This document shows, one piece after another, positions 1 to 8,419 of a DNA stretch of 64,000 nt (the stretch's first letter is position 1; each line of letters opens with the position of its first letter). Source of the stretch: Stenotrophomonas rhizophila. Its GTDB lineage: Bacteria > Pseudomonadota > Gammaproteobacteria > Xanthomonadales > Xanthomonadaceae. The translations under genes were made by a program, and so were the position numbers. The DNA lies in assembly GCF_003751305.1 (NCBI RefSeq), contig NZ_RJKV01000003.1, positions 310,001-374,000 of the forward strand, read 5' to 3'. The notes below the pieces were generated by a model, which searched no databases, had not been told where the DNA came from, and saw only the letters and a list, made by a program, of their open reading frames with translations.

Positions 1-1
1 C

Positions 2-589
2 GACTATCTCGGCGCGCCCGATCAACCGCTGGCCGATGCCGTGCGCGCCCGCATCACCGAGGCATTGGGCCGCGCGCCCGCCGGGCCGATCCGCCTGCTC
101 ACGCATCCGCGTTATGCCGGCCATGTCTTCAATCCGGTGAGCTTCTATTACTGCTACGCCGCCGACGGCACCACGCTGGACAGCATCGTGGCGGAGATCA
201 CCAACACGCCGTGGAAGGAGCGCCACGCCTACGTACTGCCGGTGGCGCAGGCCGATGCCCAGGGCCGCGCGCTGTGCTGGTCCTTCGACAAGCAGTTCCA
301 CGTCTCTCCCTTCATGCAGATGGACTGCGAGTACCGCTGGCGCTTCACCGCGCCGGGCGATGACCTGCACGTGCATATGCAGGTGTGGCGCGAGGGCGTG
401 TGCCAGTTCGATGCCGATCTGGTGATGCAGCGCCATCCGCTCACCGGTCGTGGCCTGGCCGGCGTGCTGCTGCGCTACCCGCTGATGACCCTCAAGGTGG
501 TTGCCGCGATCCACTGGCAGGCGCTGCGCCTGTGGCTCAAGCGCAACCCCGTTCACGACCATCCATCTCTTGCCGGAAAATCCCCATGA
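2..589 (+). CDS. DUF1365 family protein (5' end outside window)
   Basis: The open frame runs in from before the window; the first visible residues are DYLGAPDQPLADA, so the N-terminus is missing. The sequence RLLTHPRYAGHVFNPVSFYY followed by EITNTPWKERHAYVLP is characteristic of DUF1365. The family has no proven reaction but repeatedly occurs beside CFA-like methyltransferases and flavin oxidoreductases in lipid-modification clusters. The stop overlaps the start of the next gene by 4 bp (ATGA), so it is the upstream member of an operon that continues to about 4.83 kb. The gene before it, commonly an FAD-dependent oxidoreductase in such clusters, would lie outside the window. Confidence 0.9.
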   Translation, partial: DYLGAPDQPLADAVRARITEALGRAPAGPIRLLTHPRYAGHVFNPVSFYYCYAADGTTLDSIVAEITNTPWKERHAYVLPVAQADAQGRALCWSFDKQFHVSPFMQMDCEYRWRFTAPGDDLHVHMQVWREGVCQFDADLVMQRHPLTGRGLAGVLLRYPLMTLKVVAAIHWQALRLWLKRNPVHDHPSLAGKSP

Positions 590-1842
590 ACGACATGACC
601 CGTGCGGTGGCCGTGCCGCAACCGTCCGCCCTTGAAGGATTCCTGCGCGGGCGACTGCTGGCGCAACTGGCACCGCTGCGCGGCGGGCATCTGCGGCTGC
701 GCGATGCCGTGGGCGATGTGGTGATCGGCGATCCGGACGCCCTGCCACAGGTGACGGTCTGGGTGGACGACCCCGGTTTCTACCGCGCGGTGGCCGCGCA
801 GGGCAGTGTCGGTGCGGGCGAGGCCTACATCCGCGGTGACTGGCGCTGCGATGACCTGGTCGCGCTGGTGCAGTTGCTGGTGCGCAACCGCGATCTGCTC
901 GATGGCATGGAGGGCGGCCCGGCGCGCATCGGCGGCTGGCTGCTGAAAGGCTGGAACCGGCTGCGTCGCAACACGCGCGAAGGCAGCCGCCGCAATATCG
1001 CCGCGCACTATGACCTCGGCAACCCGTTCTTCTCGCTGTTCCTGTCGCCGGACCTGATGTACTCCTCGGCGCTGTATGCCAGCCCGGACGACACGCTGGA
1101 GACCGCGTCCGAGCGCAAGCTGGCCTGCATCTGCGAGCAGCTGCAGCTCACCGCGGCCGATCGCGTGGTCGAGATCGGCACCGGCTGGGGCGGCTTCGCG
1201 CTGTACGCGGCCCGCCATATCGGCTGCCACGTCACCACCACCACCATCTCGGTGGAGCAGTACACGCTGGCCAGGCAGCGGGTCGAGGCGGCCGGGCTGC
1301 AGGACAAGGTCACCCTGCTGCTCAAGGATTACCGCGATCTGGAGGGCCAGTACGACAAGCTGGTGTCCATCGAGATGATCGAGGCGATCGGCGCGCAGTA
1401 CCTGGACACCTACTTCGCCACGCTGACCCGCCTGCTCAAGGACGATGGCCTGGCGCTGCTGCAGGCCATCACCATCGAAGACCAGCGTTACGAGCAGGCG
1501 CGGCGCAGCGTCGACTACATCAAGCGCTTCGTGTTCCCCGGCAGCTTCATTCCCTCGATCAATGCGATCGTCGCCGCCAAGACCCGCAGCAGCGACCTGC
1601 AGCTGATCGGCCAGCATGATTTCGGCCCGTCTTATGCACTGACGCTGCGTGCGTGGCGCCAGCGCTTCCTGGCCCAGCTGCCGGCGGTGCGTGCACAGGG
1701 CTTCGATGCGGGCTTCATCCGCATGTGGGAGTTCTATCTGGCGTACTGCGAAGGTGGCTTCCTGGAGCGCTCCATCGGCGTCTCGCACCTGCTGATGGCG
1801 CGTCCGGGCTACCGGCCCGCACTGATTGCCGGGGAGGCCTGA
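586..1842 (+). CDS. Cyclopropane-fatty-acyl-phospholipid synthase family methyltransferase
   Basis: A 418-residue SAM-dependent methyltransferase of the Mycolic_acid_cyclopropane_synthase family. The ATG at 586 overlaps the preceding stop. SAM motif I is visible as VVEIGTGWGGFALYAARH, followed by TTTISVEQ, and the C-terminal YCEGGFLERSIG resembles the region carrying the active-site Cys of E. coli Cfa. The family transfers a methyl group from SAM to the double bond of phospholipid acyl chains at the membrane. Length is slightly above E. coli Cfa (382 aa). It could make cyclopropane or, as in furan fatty acid pathways, methylated unsaturated fatty acids; the sequence does not decide between these. 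Confidence 0.9.
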   Translation: MNDMTRAVAVPQPSALEGFLRGRLLAQLAPLRGGHLRLRDAVGDVVIGDPDALPQVTVWVDDPGFYRAVAAQGSVGAGEAYIRGDWRCDDLVALVQLLVRNRDLLDGMEGGPARIGGWLLKGWNRLRRNTREGSRRNIAAHYDLGNPFFSLFLSPDLMYSSALYASPDDTLETASERKLACICEQLQLTAADRVVEIGTGWGGFALYAARHIGCHVTTTTISVEQYTLARQRVEAAGLQDKVTLLLKDYRDLEGQYDKLVSIEMIEAIGAQYLDTYFATLTRLLKDDGLALLQAITIEDQRYEQARRSVDYIKRFVFPGSFIPSINAIVAAKTRSSDLQLIGQHDFGPSYALTLRAWRQRFLAQLPAVRAQGFDAGFIRMWEFYLAYCEGGFLERSIGVSHLLMARPGYRPALIAGEA

Positions 1843-1843
1843 G

Positions 1844-2401
1844 GTGCCACGTTTCTGGGCCAACGTGATCGGCAACCAGCTGGTCTGGCTGTGCGCCGTG
1901 ACCGGCGCCGGTCACGGGCTGCGTTGGCCCGCGCTGGTGGCAGCGGCGGTTTACGTGGCTAGTCAGCTGGTCTGGTCCGCGCAGCCGTCAGTTGAAGTCA
2001 GGCTGATGCTGGTCGCGCTTGGCTGCGGGCTGCTCGTTGACGGATTGGCCGGCGCCTCCGGCTGGGTGCTGTACGCGGCCGGCAATGATCCCGCGTGGAT
2101 CGCCCCGGTCTGGATCCTCGCGCTGTGGGCCGCGTTCGCGATGACGCTCACGGTGTCATTCGCGGTGCTGCAGCGGCATCTGGTTGCGGCAGCGCTGGTT
2201 GGCCTGCTGCTGGCCCCGCTGGCATATCTGTCCGCCGCGCGCGGCTGGTCGTCGGTGGTGTTCGCCGCGCCGCAGTGGCACGGCGTGCTGCTGCTCGGCC
2301 TGGGCTGGGCGATCGCATTGCCGGTGCTTGCGGCGTGCGCCCGTCATTGGCAGACCCGTGCGGTACCCCTCGCCACACTTGCTCCAGGAGACACACGATG
2401 A
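1844..2401 (+). CDS. DUF2878 family membrane protein
   Basis: A 185-residue hydrophobic protein beginning at a GTG one base after the preceding stop (FWANVIGNQLVWLCAV), with about five predicted transmembrane segments. The opening FWxNxxxNQLVWLxxVxGAG pattern matches DUF2878. No catalytic motif is visible. The stop overlaps the next start (ATGA at 2398), so it is translationally coupled in the lipid-modification operon. Its role is unknown; it may be a membrane subunit for the neighbouring methyltransferases. A longer form from the TTG at 1826 is possible but would overlap the previous gene. Confidence 0.8.
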   Translation: MPRFWANVIGNQLVWLCAVTGAGHGLRWPALVAAAVYVASQLVWSAQPSVEVRLMLVALGCGLLVDGLAGASGWVLYAAGNDPAWIAPVWILALWAAFAMTLTVSFAVLQRHLVAAALVGLLLAPLAYLSAARGWSSVVFAAPQWHGVLLLGLGWAIALPVLAACARHWQTRAVPLATLAPGDTR

Positions 2402-3195
2402 AGATGCTGTGGGTGGTGTGGCTGTACGCCGCCGTGATCATGACCTGGGGCTGGTGGTGGCAGCGCCGTCACCAGAACATCGGCGTGGTCGATGTGCTCT
2501 GGGCCAAGGGTGTGGGCGCCTCTGCCCTGTTGCTGGCACTGCTCGGCGATGGCGCGGCGATGCCGAGGATCGCGCTGGCCGTGCTGGGCGGGCTATGGGG
2601 TTCACGCCTGGCGCTGCACCTCTGGCACCGCGTGCGCAGCGAGCCCGAGGATGGCCGCTACCAGCATCTGCGCAAGCATTGGAATGGCCACCAGGGAAAG
2701 ATCTTCGGCTTCTTCCAGTTCCAGGCGCTGTTGATCGTGCTGTTCGCGCTGCCCTTCGTGGCGGTGTCGGTGAATCCGGAAGCACATGGTTGGGGTTGGG
2801 TGATCGCGGCCGTGGCGATGTGGCTGCTGAGCGTGGGCGGCGAATCGCTGGCCGACCGTCAGCTGGCGCGCTTCCGCGCCGATCCGGCCAACAAGGGCAA
2901 GACCTGCCGCGATGGGCTGTGGCGCTACTCGCGGCATCCCAACTATTTCTTCGAATGGCTGCACTGGTTCACCTACGTGCTGCTGGCCGTGCAGTCGCCG
3001 CTGTGGTGGCTGGCCTGGTCCGGCCCGCTGGTGATGTACGTGTTCCTGCGCTGGGTCAGCGGCATCCCCTTCACCGAAGCGCAGGCGCTGCGCTCGCGCG
3101 GTGAGGATTACCGCGAATACCAACGCACCACGCCGATGCTGTTTCCGTGGTTCCCCTCCCGTTCGTCGTCTGCCCGCAAGGAATCTTCACCATGA
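2398..3195 (+). CDS. DUF1295 / steroid 5-alpha-reductase-like membrane protein
   Basis: A 265-residue integral membrane protein starting MKMLWVVWLYAAVIMTWGWW. The C-terminal CRDGLWRYSRHPNYFFEW is the signature of the DUF1295 / 3-oxo-5-alpha-steroid 4-dehydrogenase superfamily, which also resembles the C-terminus of isoprenylcysteine methyltransferases. Several hydrophobic helices precede it. The family is thought to use NADPH to reduce double bonds, but the substrate here is not known; a membrane fatty-acyl intermediate made by the adjacent methyltransferases is a reasonable inference. The gene overlaps its upstream neighbour by 4 bp and its stop overlaps the next start. Confidence 0.85.
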   Translation: MKMLWVVWLYAAVIMTWGWWWQRRHQNIGVVDVLWAKGVGASALLLALLGDGAAMPRIALAVLGGLWGSRLALHLWHRVRSEPEDGRYQHLRKHWNGHQGKIFGFFQFQALLIVLFALPFVAVSVNPEAHGWGWVIAAVAMWLLSVGGESLADRQLARFRADPANKGKTCRDGLWRYSRHPNYFFEWLHWFTYVLLAVQSPLWWLAWSGPLVMYVFLRWVSGIPFTEAQALRSRGEDYREYQRTTPMLFPWFPSRSSSARKESSP

Positions 3196-4265
3196 ATGTC
3201 GCCAGTGACCGTCTTCCGCTGCCGGACTACGCACCGGGCCTGACCGGCCTGGCCGAACGCGGGGTGCTGCCCGATACGCTGTTGCGGCTCGGCATCCGCC
3301 GCCAGTGCGAGCAGCGCCTGCGCGAAGAGCTTGCCGGCGGCCAGCAGGTCCAGTCGCAGCGCTTTGCCGCGCGCATCGCCGGGCTGGCCAGCAGCGCGGT
3401 GGCGTTGCACGTGGATGCGGCCAATCGCCAGCACTATGAAGTGCCGGCCGAGTTCTTCCACCGCTGCCTCGGCAAGCGCCTGAAGTACAGCAGCTGCTAC
3501 TACGCCACCGGCACTGAAACCCTGGACGAAGCCGAAGAGGCGATGCTCGCGCTGTACGGCGAGCGCGCACAGCTGGCCGATGGGCAGCATATTCTTGAGC
3601 TGGGCTGTGGCTGGGGTTCGCTGACGCTGTGGATGGCCGAGCGCTATCCGAACGCGCAGATCACCGCCGTCTCCAACTCCAACAGCCAGCGCGAGTACAT
3701 CCTGGGGCAGTGTCGTGCACGTGGCCTGATTAACGTCACCGTGCTGACCCGTGATGTGAATCACCTGACGCTCGATGCCGAGACCTTTGATCGCTGTGTC
3801 TCGATCGAGATGTTCGAGCACATGCGCAACTACCCGCAGCTGCTGCAGCGCATCCATTCGTGGCTGCGGCCGGAGGGCAAGCTGTTCGTGCACATCTTCG
3901 TGCACCGCACGCTGATGTACCCGTTCGAGACCGAGGGCGACGACAACTGGATGGGCCGCCACTTCTTCACCGGTGGCCTGATGCCGGCGGCCGATACCCT
4001 GCTGTTCTTCCAGCAGCACCTGCAGCTGCAGCAACGCTGGCTGCTCGATGGTACCCACTACGAGCGCACCGCCAACCACTGGTTGGCCAATCAGGACCGC
4101 GAGAAAGAGGCCGTGATGGCGGTGCTGCGGCAGACCTATGGCGACGCCTCGGCCGCGCTGTGGCATCAGCGCTGGCGCATGTTCTGGATGGCCTGCGCCG
4201 AGCTGTTCGGTTACCAGCAGGGCCAGCAGTGGCAGGTGGCCCACTACCTGTTCAACCGTCCGTGA
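3192..4265 (+). CDS. Second CFA-like SAM-dependent methyltransferase
   Basis: A 357-residue class I methyltransferase of the CFA synthase superfamily. SAM motif I reads HILELGCGWGSLTLWMAERY, and SIEMFEHMRNY corresponds to the conserved post-motif segment. The C-terminus (WMACAELFGYQQGQQW) differs from canonical Cfa and lacks the YCEGGF segment seen in the first methyltransferase of this operon, so the two probably do different chemistry. The ATG at 3192 overlaps the previous stop. Methyltransferases of this subtype sit in the ChrR/sigma-E singlet-oxygen regulons of alphaproteobacteria; equivalence here is inference. Confidence 0.88.
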   Translation: MNVASDRLPLPDYAPGLTGLAERGVLPDTLLRLGIRRQCEQRLREELAGGQQVQSQRFAARIAGLASSAVALHVDAANRQHYEVPAEFFHRCLGKRLKYSSCYYATGTETLDEAEEAMLALYGERAQLADGQHILELGCGWGSLTLWMAERYPNAQITAVSNSNSQREYILGQCRARGLINVTVLTRDVNHLTLDAETFDRCVSIEMFEHMRNYPQLLQRIHSWLRPEGKLFVHIFVHRTLMYPFETEGDDNWMGRHFFTGGLMPAADTLLFFQQHLQLQQRWLLDGTHYERTANHWLANQDREKEAVMAVLRQTYGDASAALWHQRWRMFWMACAELFGYQQGQQWQVAHYLFNRP

Positions 4266-4293
4266 TCACCCCACGTTCCTGGAGGAAGCCGTC

Positions 4294-4830
4294 ATGTCCA
4301 TCCGTGCTCTCGTTCCCCTGCTGGTTGTCGGCATGATGCTCGTCGGCTGCAGCGGCAACACCCGTCCGATCCCGCCCGTGGCGCATGTGGACGTGCCGCG
4401 CTTCATGGGCGACTGGTATGTGATCGCCCATATCCCCAGCCGGCCCGAACGTGAAGCGTTCGATGCCGTGGAGTCCTACGCACTGCGTCCGGACGGCCGC
4501 ATCCAGACCACCTTCCGTTATCGCAAGGGCAGCTTCCAGGCACCGATCAAGACCATGCACCCGGTCGGGACGGTCAAGGAGGGCACCGGCGGCGCGATCT
4601 GGGGCATGCAGTTCATCTGGCCGATCCAGGCCGAGTACGTGATTGTGGACCTGGATCCGGACTACAAGCAGACCATCGTGGGCCGCAGCAAGCGCGACTA
4701 CATGTGGCTGATGGCGCGCACCCCGACCATCTCCGATGCCGACTATCAAGCGGCGATGACCCGCATCGCCGCGCTCGGTTACGACTTGTCCCAGGTGCGG
4801 CGCGTGCCGCAGTCCGGCAACGCTGAATAA
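4294..4830 (+). CDS. blc: Lipocalin family outer-membrane lipoprotein (Blc-like)
   Basis: A 178-residue lipoprotein. The N-terminus ends in the lipobox LVGC with the lipidated Cys at residue 19, and residue +2 is Ser, which predicts outer-membrane sorting. FMGDWYVIAHIPSRPE carries the GxW lipocalin motif, and the rest aligns by eye with bacterial lipocalin Blc (IVGRSKRDYMWLMARTP). The ATG at 4294 is preceded by GGAGGAAG. It lies 28 nt after the second methyltransferase and closes the lipid-modification operon. Blc binds fatty acids or lysophospholipids at the outer membrane, which fits a cluster that alters acyl chains. Confidence 0.92.
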   Translation: MSIRALVPLLVVGMMLVGCSGNTRPIPPVAHVDVPRFMGDWYVIAHIPSRPEREAFDAVESYALRPDGRIQTTFRYRKGSFQAPIKTMHPVGTVKEGTGGAIWGMQFIWPIQAEYVIVDLDPDYKQTIVGRSKRDYMWLMARTPTISDADYQAAMTRIAALGYDLSQVRRVPQSGNAE

Positions 4831-4842
4831 GCCGTTCCGTGC

Positions 4843-4869
4843 CGCGCTTCTCAGGCCCTGAGAAGCGCG
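4843..4869 (+). terminator. Perfect 12-bp hairpin after the lipocalin gene
   Basis: CGCGCTTCTCAG and its exact complement CTGAGAAGCGCG are separated by a 3-nt loop, starting 13 nt after the lipocalin stop. There is no T-run, so it may be a weak terminator or a 3' stabilising structure rather than a classical intrinsic terminator. Confidence 0.55.
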
Positions 4870-4898
4870 CGGGCGATACTGTCGCCATCGATCTCCCC

Positions 4899-4922
4899 GG
4901 TGCCTGCCTCGTGGCAGGCACC
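4899..4922 (+). repeat. 10-bp inverted repeat upstream of the patatin gene
   Basis: GGTGCCTGCC and GGCAGGCACC form a perfect stem around the 4-nt loop TCGT, 30 nt after the preceding hairpin and about 50 nt before the next gene. It resembles the short GC-rich palindromes scattered between genes in Stenotrophomonas genomes, but no GTAG head is present. Confidence 0.5.
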
Positions 4923-4974
4923 GCTGTGGAGGGTGCGTGGATCGGCCACGCACGGGCGGACAGAGGACGGCAAC

Positions 4975-6870
4975 GTGGCGGACAAGTACTGCGATCTGGT
5001 CATGAAGGGCGGCATCACCAGCGGCATCGTGTATCCCAACGCGGTGCTTTCGCTGGCCCGTGAGTACCGCTTCAAGAGCATCGGTGGCACCTCGGCCGGC
5101 GCCATTGCCGCCGCCGTGGCCGCGGCGGCCGCGCTGGGCGATCGGCGCCGCCAGGCCGGGGAGCCGGTAGCGGCGGCGGTGGGCTTTCCGGGGCTGGCCG
5201 ACGTGTCCGCCCAGCTGTCCCGACAGGGCTTCATCCACAGCCTGTTCCAACCGGCGTACGGCGCGCGCACCGCGTACCGCCTGCTGGTGATGCTCACCGG
5301 CAAGGCCGGCCTGCTGCGCAAGATCGCCTGTCTGCTCGCCGCGGTGTTCGCGATCGCGCCGCTGGAGGTGCTGCTGTCGCTGGCTGGCCTGCTGGGCATC
5401 GGCTACCTGGCCGGTGGCATTGATGGCATCTGGGCGACGTTGCTGCCCTCCCTGTTGTGCGCCTACGGCGCCGGTGTACTGGCCTCGGCGCTGCGCGTGG
5501 CCCGGGTGGCCCGGCGTAATCTGCTCGGCCTGTGCAACGGCAGCACCCAGCCGAATGCCTCCGCGCCGGCGCTGACGGATTGGCTGCATACCCAGCTGCA
5601 GGCCTTGGCCGGCAAGCCGCATGACCAGCCATTGACCTTCGGCGATCTGCATACGGCCCCACGCTATCCCGGCGAGCCCAGCGGTGCGCACGCGATCACG
5701 CTGCAGATGATCACCACCTGCGTGTCGCACAGTGAGCCGCGCACGTTGCCATTCAGTGCTGCGCACTTCTGGTTCCTGCGCGAAGAGTTCGCGCAGCTGT
5801 TCCCGGCCAGCGTGGTCGAGTGGCTGGTTGCACGGGCCGGCGCGCCGGAGCGGGTGGACGGGCGCGACTACTATCGCCTGGTGGACGGGGAGGAGCTGCC
5901 GGTGCTGGTCGCCACCCGCATGAGCCTGAGCTTCCCGCTGCTGATCAGCGCGGTGCCGCTGCACGAGCCTGCCCGTCGCGAACGTCGCTGCGCGCCGGTG
6001 GCCGATGCCGAGCCTCGTCGCGACAACACCAACGTCGCCGACAGCATGGAAGGGCTGACCAGTGGTGGCCAGAACTGCGGCCCGGTGATCACCGCGTTCC
6101 GTGTGTGCTGGTTCTCCGATGGCGGGATCAGCAGCAACTTCCCGATCCACCTGTTCGATGCCGCGCTACCGCGCTGGCCCACGTTCGGCATCAATCTTGT
6201 TTATGCGCAGGCCGCCGAGGCGATCAGTGCAGTGCCTGAGGCGGAGACGAGCGCGCATGCGCGGGCGGAGCAGGCGGTGTTCCTGCCGACCGAGAACCGC
6301 CATGGCTGGCAGCGCACCTACCAGTCCATCGCGCGGCCGCTGGCCGCCGCGGAGATGTCCGGCTTCCTGTTCTCGATCGTATCGACCATGCAGAACTGGC
6401 GCGATGTGCTGCAGGCGCGTGCGCCGGGGTACCGCGACCGCATCGTGCATGTCGCGCTGGAGGGCGACGAAGGTGGCATGAACCTGGACATGCCGCAGGC
6501 CGTGCTCAGCCGCATCGCCGACAAGGGCAGCATCGCCGGGGAGCGCTTCTGCGATTTCTCTTTCGCCAACCACTACTGGATCCGCTGGCGCAACCTGGCT
6601 TCGGCCTACCAGCGCTACACGCTGGATGTGGCGCGCACCGATGACCCCGCACAACGCGTGGCGGCCTACGAAGCGGCGTATCAAAGTGTGGCCACCGGCA
6701 CGCCGGTGCCGCCGTCCTACCGCTTGAGCTCGGAAGACAAACGCCGCGAATCGCAGCAGTTGTGGCGGCACATGGTCGAGCAGGGCCAGACCTGGGAAGA
6801 CCTGGGGCCGGACCTCACCGACGGCGCGCCGCGCCCGCTGCCGCAGATGAAGGTGACGCCGATCTACTAG
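4975..6870 (+). CDS. Patatin-like phospholipase with internal membrane segments
   Basis: A 631-residue patatin-family lipase. The N-terminus has the oxyanion-hole and nucleophile elements KGGITSGIVYP and GGTSAG (catalytic Ser), and the catalytic Asp lies in SDGGISSNFP near residue 385. Between them, about residues 105-185, is a strongly hydrophobic stretch (KIACLLAAVFAIAPLEVLLS, then further hydrophobic runs) that predicts two or three transmembrane helices inserted in the catalytic domain. The GTG start at 4975 follows AGAGGACGG and directly precedes the conserved DKYCDLVMKGG. Patatins hydrolyse acyl esters of phospholipids; the substrate is unknown. It is transcribed apart from the lipid operon but neighbours it. 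Confidence 0.88.
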   Translation: MADKYCDLVMKGGITSGIVYPNAVLSLAREYRFKSIGGTSAGAIAAAVAAAAALGDRRRQAGEPVAAAVGFPGLADVSAQLSRQGFIHSLFQPAYGARTAYRLLVMLTGKAGLLRKIACLLAAVFAIAPLEVLLSLAGLLGIGYLAGGIDGIWATLLPSLLCAYGAGVLASALRVARVARRNLLGLCNGSTQPNASAPALTDWLHTQLQALAGKPHDQPLTFGDLHTAPRYPGEPSGAHAITLQMITTCVSHSEPRTLPFSAAHFWFLREEFAQLFPASVVEWLVARAGAPERVDGRDYYRLVDGEELPVLVATRMSLSFPLLISAVPLHEPARRERRCAPVADAEPRRDNTNVADSMEGLTSGGQNCGPVITAFRVCWFSDGGISSNFPIHLFDAALPRWPTFGINLVYAQAAEAISAVPEAETSAHARAEQAVFLPTENRHGWQRTYQSIARPLAAAEMSGFLFSIVSTMQNWRDVLQARAPGYRDRIVHVALEGDEGGMNLDMPQAVLSRIADKGSIAGERFCDFSFANHYWIRWRNLASAYQRYTLDVARTDDPAQRVAAYEAAYQSVATGTPVPPSYRLSSEDKRRESQQLWRHMVEQGQTWEDLGPDLTDGAPRPLPQMKVTPIY

Positions 6871-6889
6871 ACCGGTGTCCTTCAAACCG

Positions 6890-6914
6890 GTAGGTGCCGG
6901 CCGTTGGCCGGCAC
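6890..6914. repeat. SMAG-like GTAG palindrome
   Basis: A GTAG tetranucleotide is followed by GTGCCGGCC, loop GTT and GGCCGGCAC, a perfect 9-bp stem. This is the layout of the Stenotrophomonas SMAG (GTAG-headed REP-like) elements. It sits between the convergent patatin and ScfR-type genes, where such elements may act as bidirectional terminators or mRNA stabilisers. Confidence 0.7.
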
Positions 6915-6937
6915 GATCCAACTGCCACCGGACCGCA

Positions 6938-8317
6938 TCAGCCGCGGCCCGGCAGCTGCGGGAACGCGCGCTGCATGCAGTCCTCGCGCGGGCACACGCG
7001 GCAGCCCGGGCCGATCGAGACCGAGTTGCCCGGGCTCTGGATATCCAGCCCGCGCGTGTAGATCAACCGCTCGGCGTGCTGCAGATCGCAGCCCAGCGCC
7101 ACCGCGAAGGTTTTGCGCGGCTGGCCATGCCCGATCGGGCCGCTGCTCACCTGCCGCGCCAGCCAGAAGTGGCGGCGTCCGTCAGGCATCCGCGCGGTCT
7201 GGGTCAGTACGCGCCCGGGTTGGTTGAAGGCTTCGTACACGATCCACAACGGGCACGAGCCACCCACTTGTGAGAAGTGGAAATCGGTGGCCGAATGCCG
7301 TTTGGAGACATTGCTGGCGCGGTCCACGCGGATGAAGAAGAACGGCAGGCCGGGCGCGCTGCGTCGCGCCAGCGTGCTCAAGCGATGGCAGACCGCCTCG
7401 AAGCCCACGCCGAAGCGATGGGCCAGCGCATCGATGTCGTACGCGCTGTGCTCGGCGGCGCGCAGGAACTGCGCATACGGCATCACCAGCGCACCGGCGA
7501 AGTAGTTGGACATGCCGATCCGCGCCTGTGCTATCTGCTCTGCCTCGCCAAACCCGGCGCGTGCGATCACCGCATCGATCTGCGCCGCATACCCGAGCAG
7601 GGCCAGCTCCGCGGCCATCTGGAACGCCTGCTGGCCCGGCTCCAGATAGTCGGGCAGCCACAGCGTGCGGCTGCCGCCGTCGTAGACGCGCTTCTCGCGC
7701 CCGGCCTGCAGCGGCCCCACTTCCACCAGCACGCCATGGCGGTCGGCCAGCAGCTGGCGCAGTCGCGGCGCCACGTGCCCGGCCACCAGTCCCCATTCGC
7801 CGAACAGCTGCTCGGCCAGGTCATCCAGCTCGGGGATGTGGTTGTGCATGCGGTTGAAGAAATCGCGGACCTGGTCGCCCGCGGGCAGCGCCTGCCCGGC
7901 ATGCACATCGCCCAGCTGGAACTCCAGCGCGGCGGCATGCTCGCGCAGCATCAGGTGGCGGCGGTGCAGGTCGAGCAGGGCACGGCTGATCTGCGGCAGG
8001 TTGCCCGCCATCGCGCGCAGTTCGGTGCTGCTGACATCGGCCAGGCCGAGGTCGCGCAGGGTCTCGCCCAGCGATTCCTGCAGCGCGCCGGGGTCATCGA
8101 CCTCGAACAGCTCGCTGACATCGCCCAGTACGTCGCGCAGCTTGCCCTGCACCGCCGGGGTCAGCGGCCGCTTGTTGCGCTCGATCTGGTTCAGGTAGCT
8201 GGCCGACAGCCCGAGCGCCTTGGCCAGCGCCAGCTGGCTGTAGCCGCGCTGCTCGCGCAGCTTGAGCAGGCGCAGGCCGATCTGGCGTTGGACGGGCTGG
8301 CTATTCACAGAATTCAC
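6938..8317 (-). CDS. Short-chain fatty acyl-CoA regulator (ScfR) family transcription factor
   Basis: A 459-residue regulator. An XRE-type helix-turn-helix lies near residues 10-65 (LREQRGYSQLALAKALGLSA, then SYLNQIERNKRPLTP). The middle resembles the IrrE/M78-like domain, and the C-terminus has CRVCPREDC, a Cys cluster typical of the ScfR/RamB family. Members sense short-chain acyl-CoA metabolism and control propionate, acetate or glyoxylate genes. It is divergent from mmsA, so the natural target is the valine operon, whose product is propionyl-CoA. The start is ambiguous: GTG at 8317 or GTG three codons later at 8308. Confidence 0.88.
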   Translation of the reverse strand: MNSVNSQPVQRQIGLRLLKLREQRGYSQLALAKALGLSASYLNQIERNKRPLTPAVQGKLRDVLGDVSELFEVDDPGALQESLGETLRDLGLADVSSTELRAMAGNLPQISRALLDLHRRHLMLREHAAALEFQLGDVHAGQALPAGDQVRDFFNRMHNHIPELDDLAEQLFGEWGLVAGHVAPRLRQLLADRHGVLVEVGPLQAGREKRVYDGGSRTLWLPDYLEPGQQAFQMAAELALLGYAAQIDAVIARAGFGEAEQIAQARIGMSNYFAGALVMPYAQFLRAAEHSAYDIDALAHRFGVGFEAVCHRLSTLARRSAPGLPFFFIRVDRASNVSKRHSATDFHFSQVGGSCPLWIVYEAFNQPGRVLTQTARMPDGRRHFWLARQVSSGPIGHGQPRKTFAVALGCDLQHAERLIYTRGLDIQSPGNSVSIGPGCRVCPREDCMQRAFPQLPGRG

Positions 8318-8400
8318 AAAAATCGTAGCGGGGATTGGCCAGATTAAGCGCATACAGGCCGGAAATCGAGGGTGGCACTGTGAATAATGCAAACAACTTT
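8300..8400. promoter_or_regulatory. Divergent control region between the ScfR-type gene and mmsA
   Basis: The short region holds two TTCACA words at 8304-8309 and 8313-8318, and on the other side TGTGAAT at 8379-8385 followed by ATGCAAAC. Repetition of TGTGAA-type words on both sides of a divergent promoter suggests operator sites for the regulator; the TGCAAA word recalls RamB-type sites. The binding interpretation is inference only. Confidence 0.4.
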
Positions 8401-8419
8401 CGACCCGCCGGGATTGTCC

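Noticed and set aside
2398..3195. Assignment of the DUF1295 protein as a true steroid 5-alpha reductase or isoprenylcysteine methyltransferase.
   Set aside because: The RYSRHPNYFFEW block is shared by the wider superfamily. Context points to membrane lipid chemistry, and no residue pattern supports a steroid substrate.
4252..6150. A 632-codon minus-strand frame opposite the lipocalin and patatin genes.
   Set aside because: The + strand genes carry lipobox, GxW, GTSAG and DGG motifs, while the antisense product is low-complexity Arg/Gln/His.
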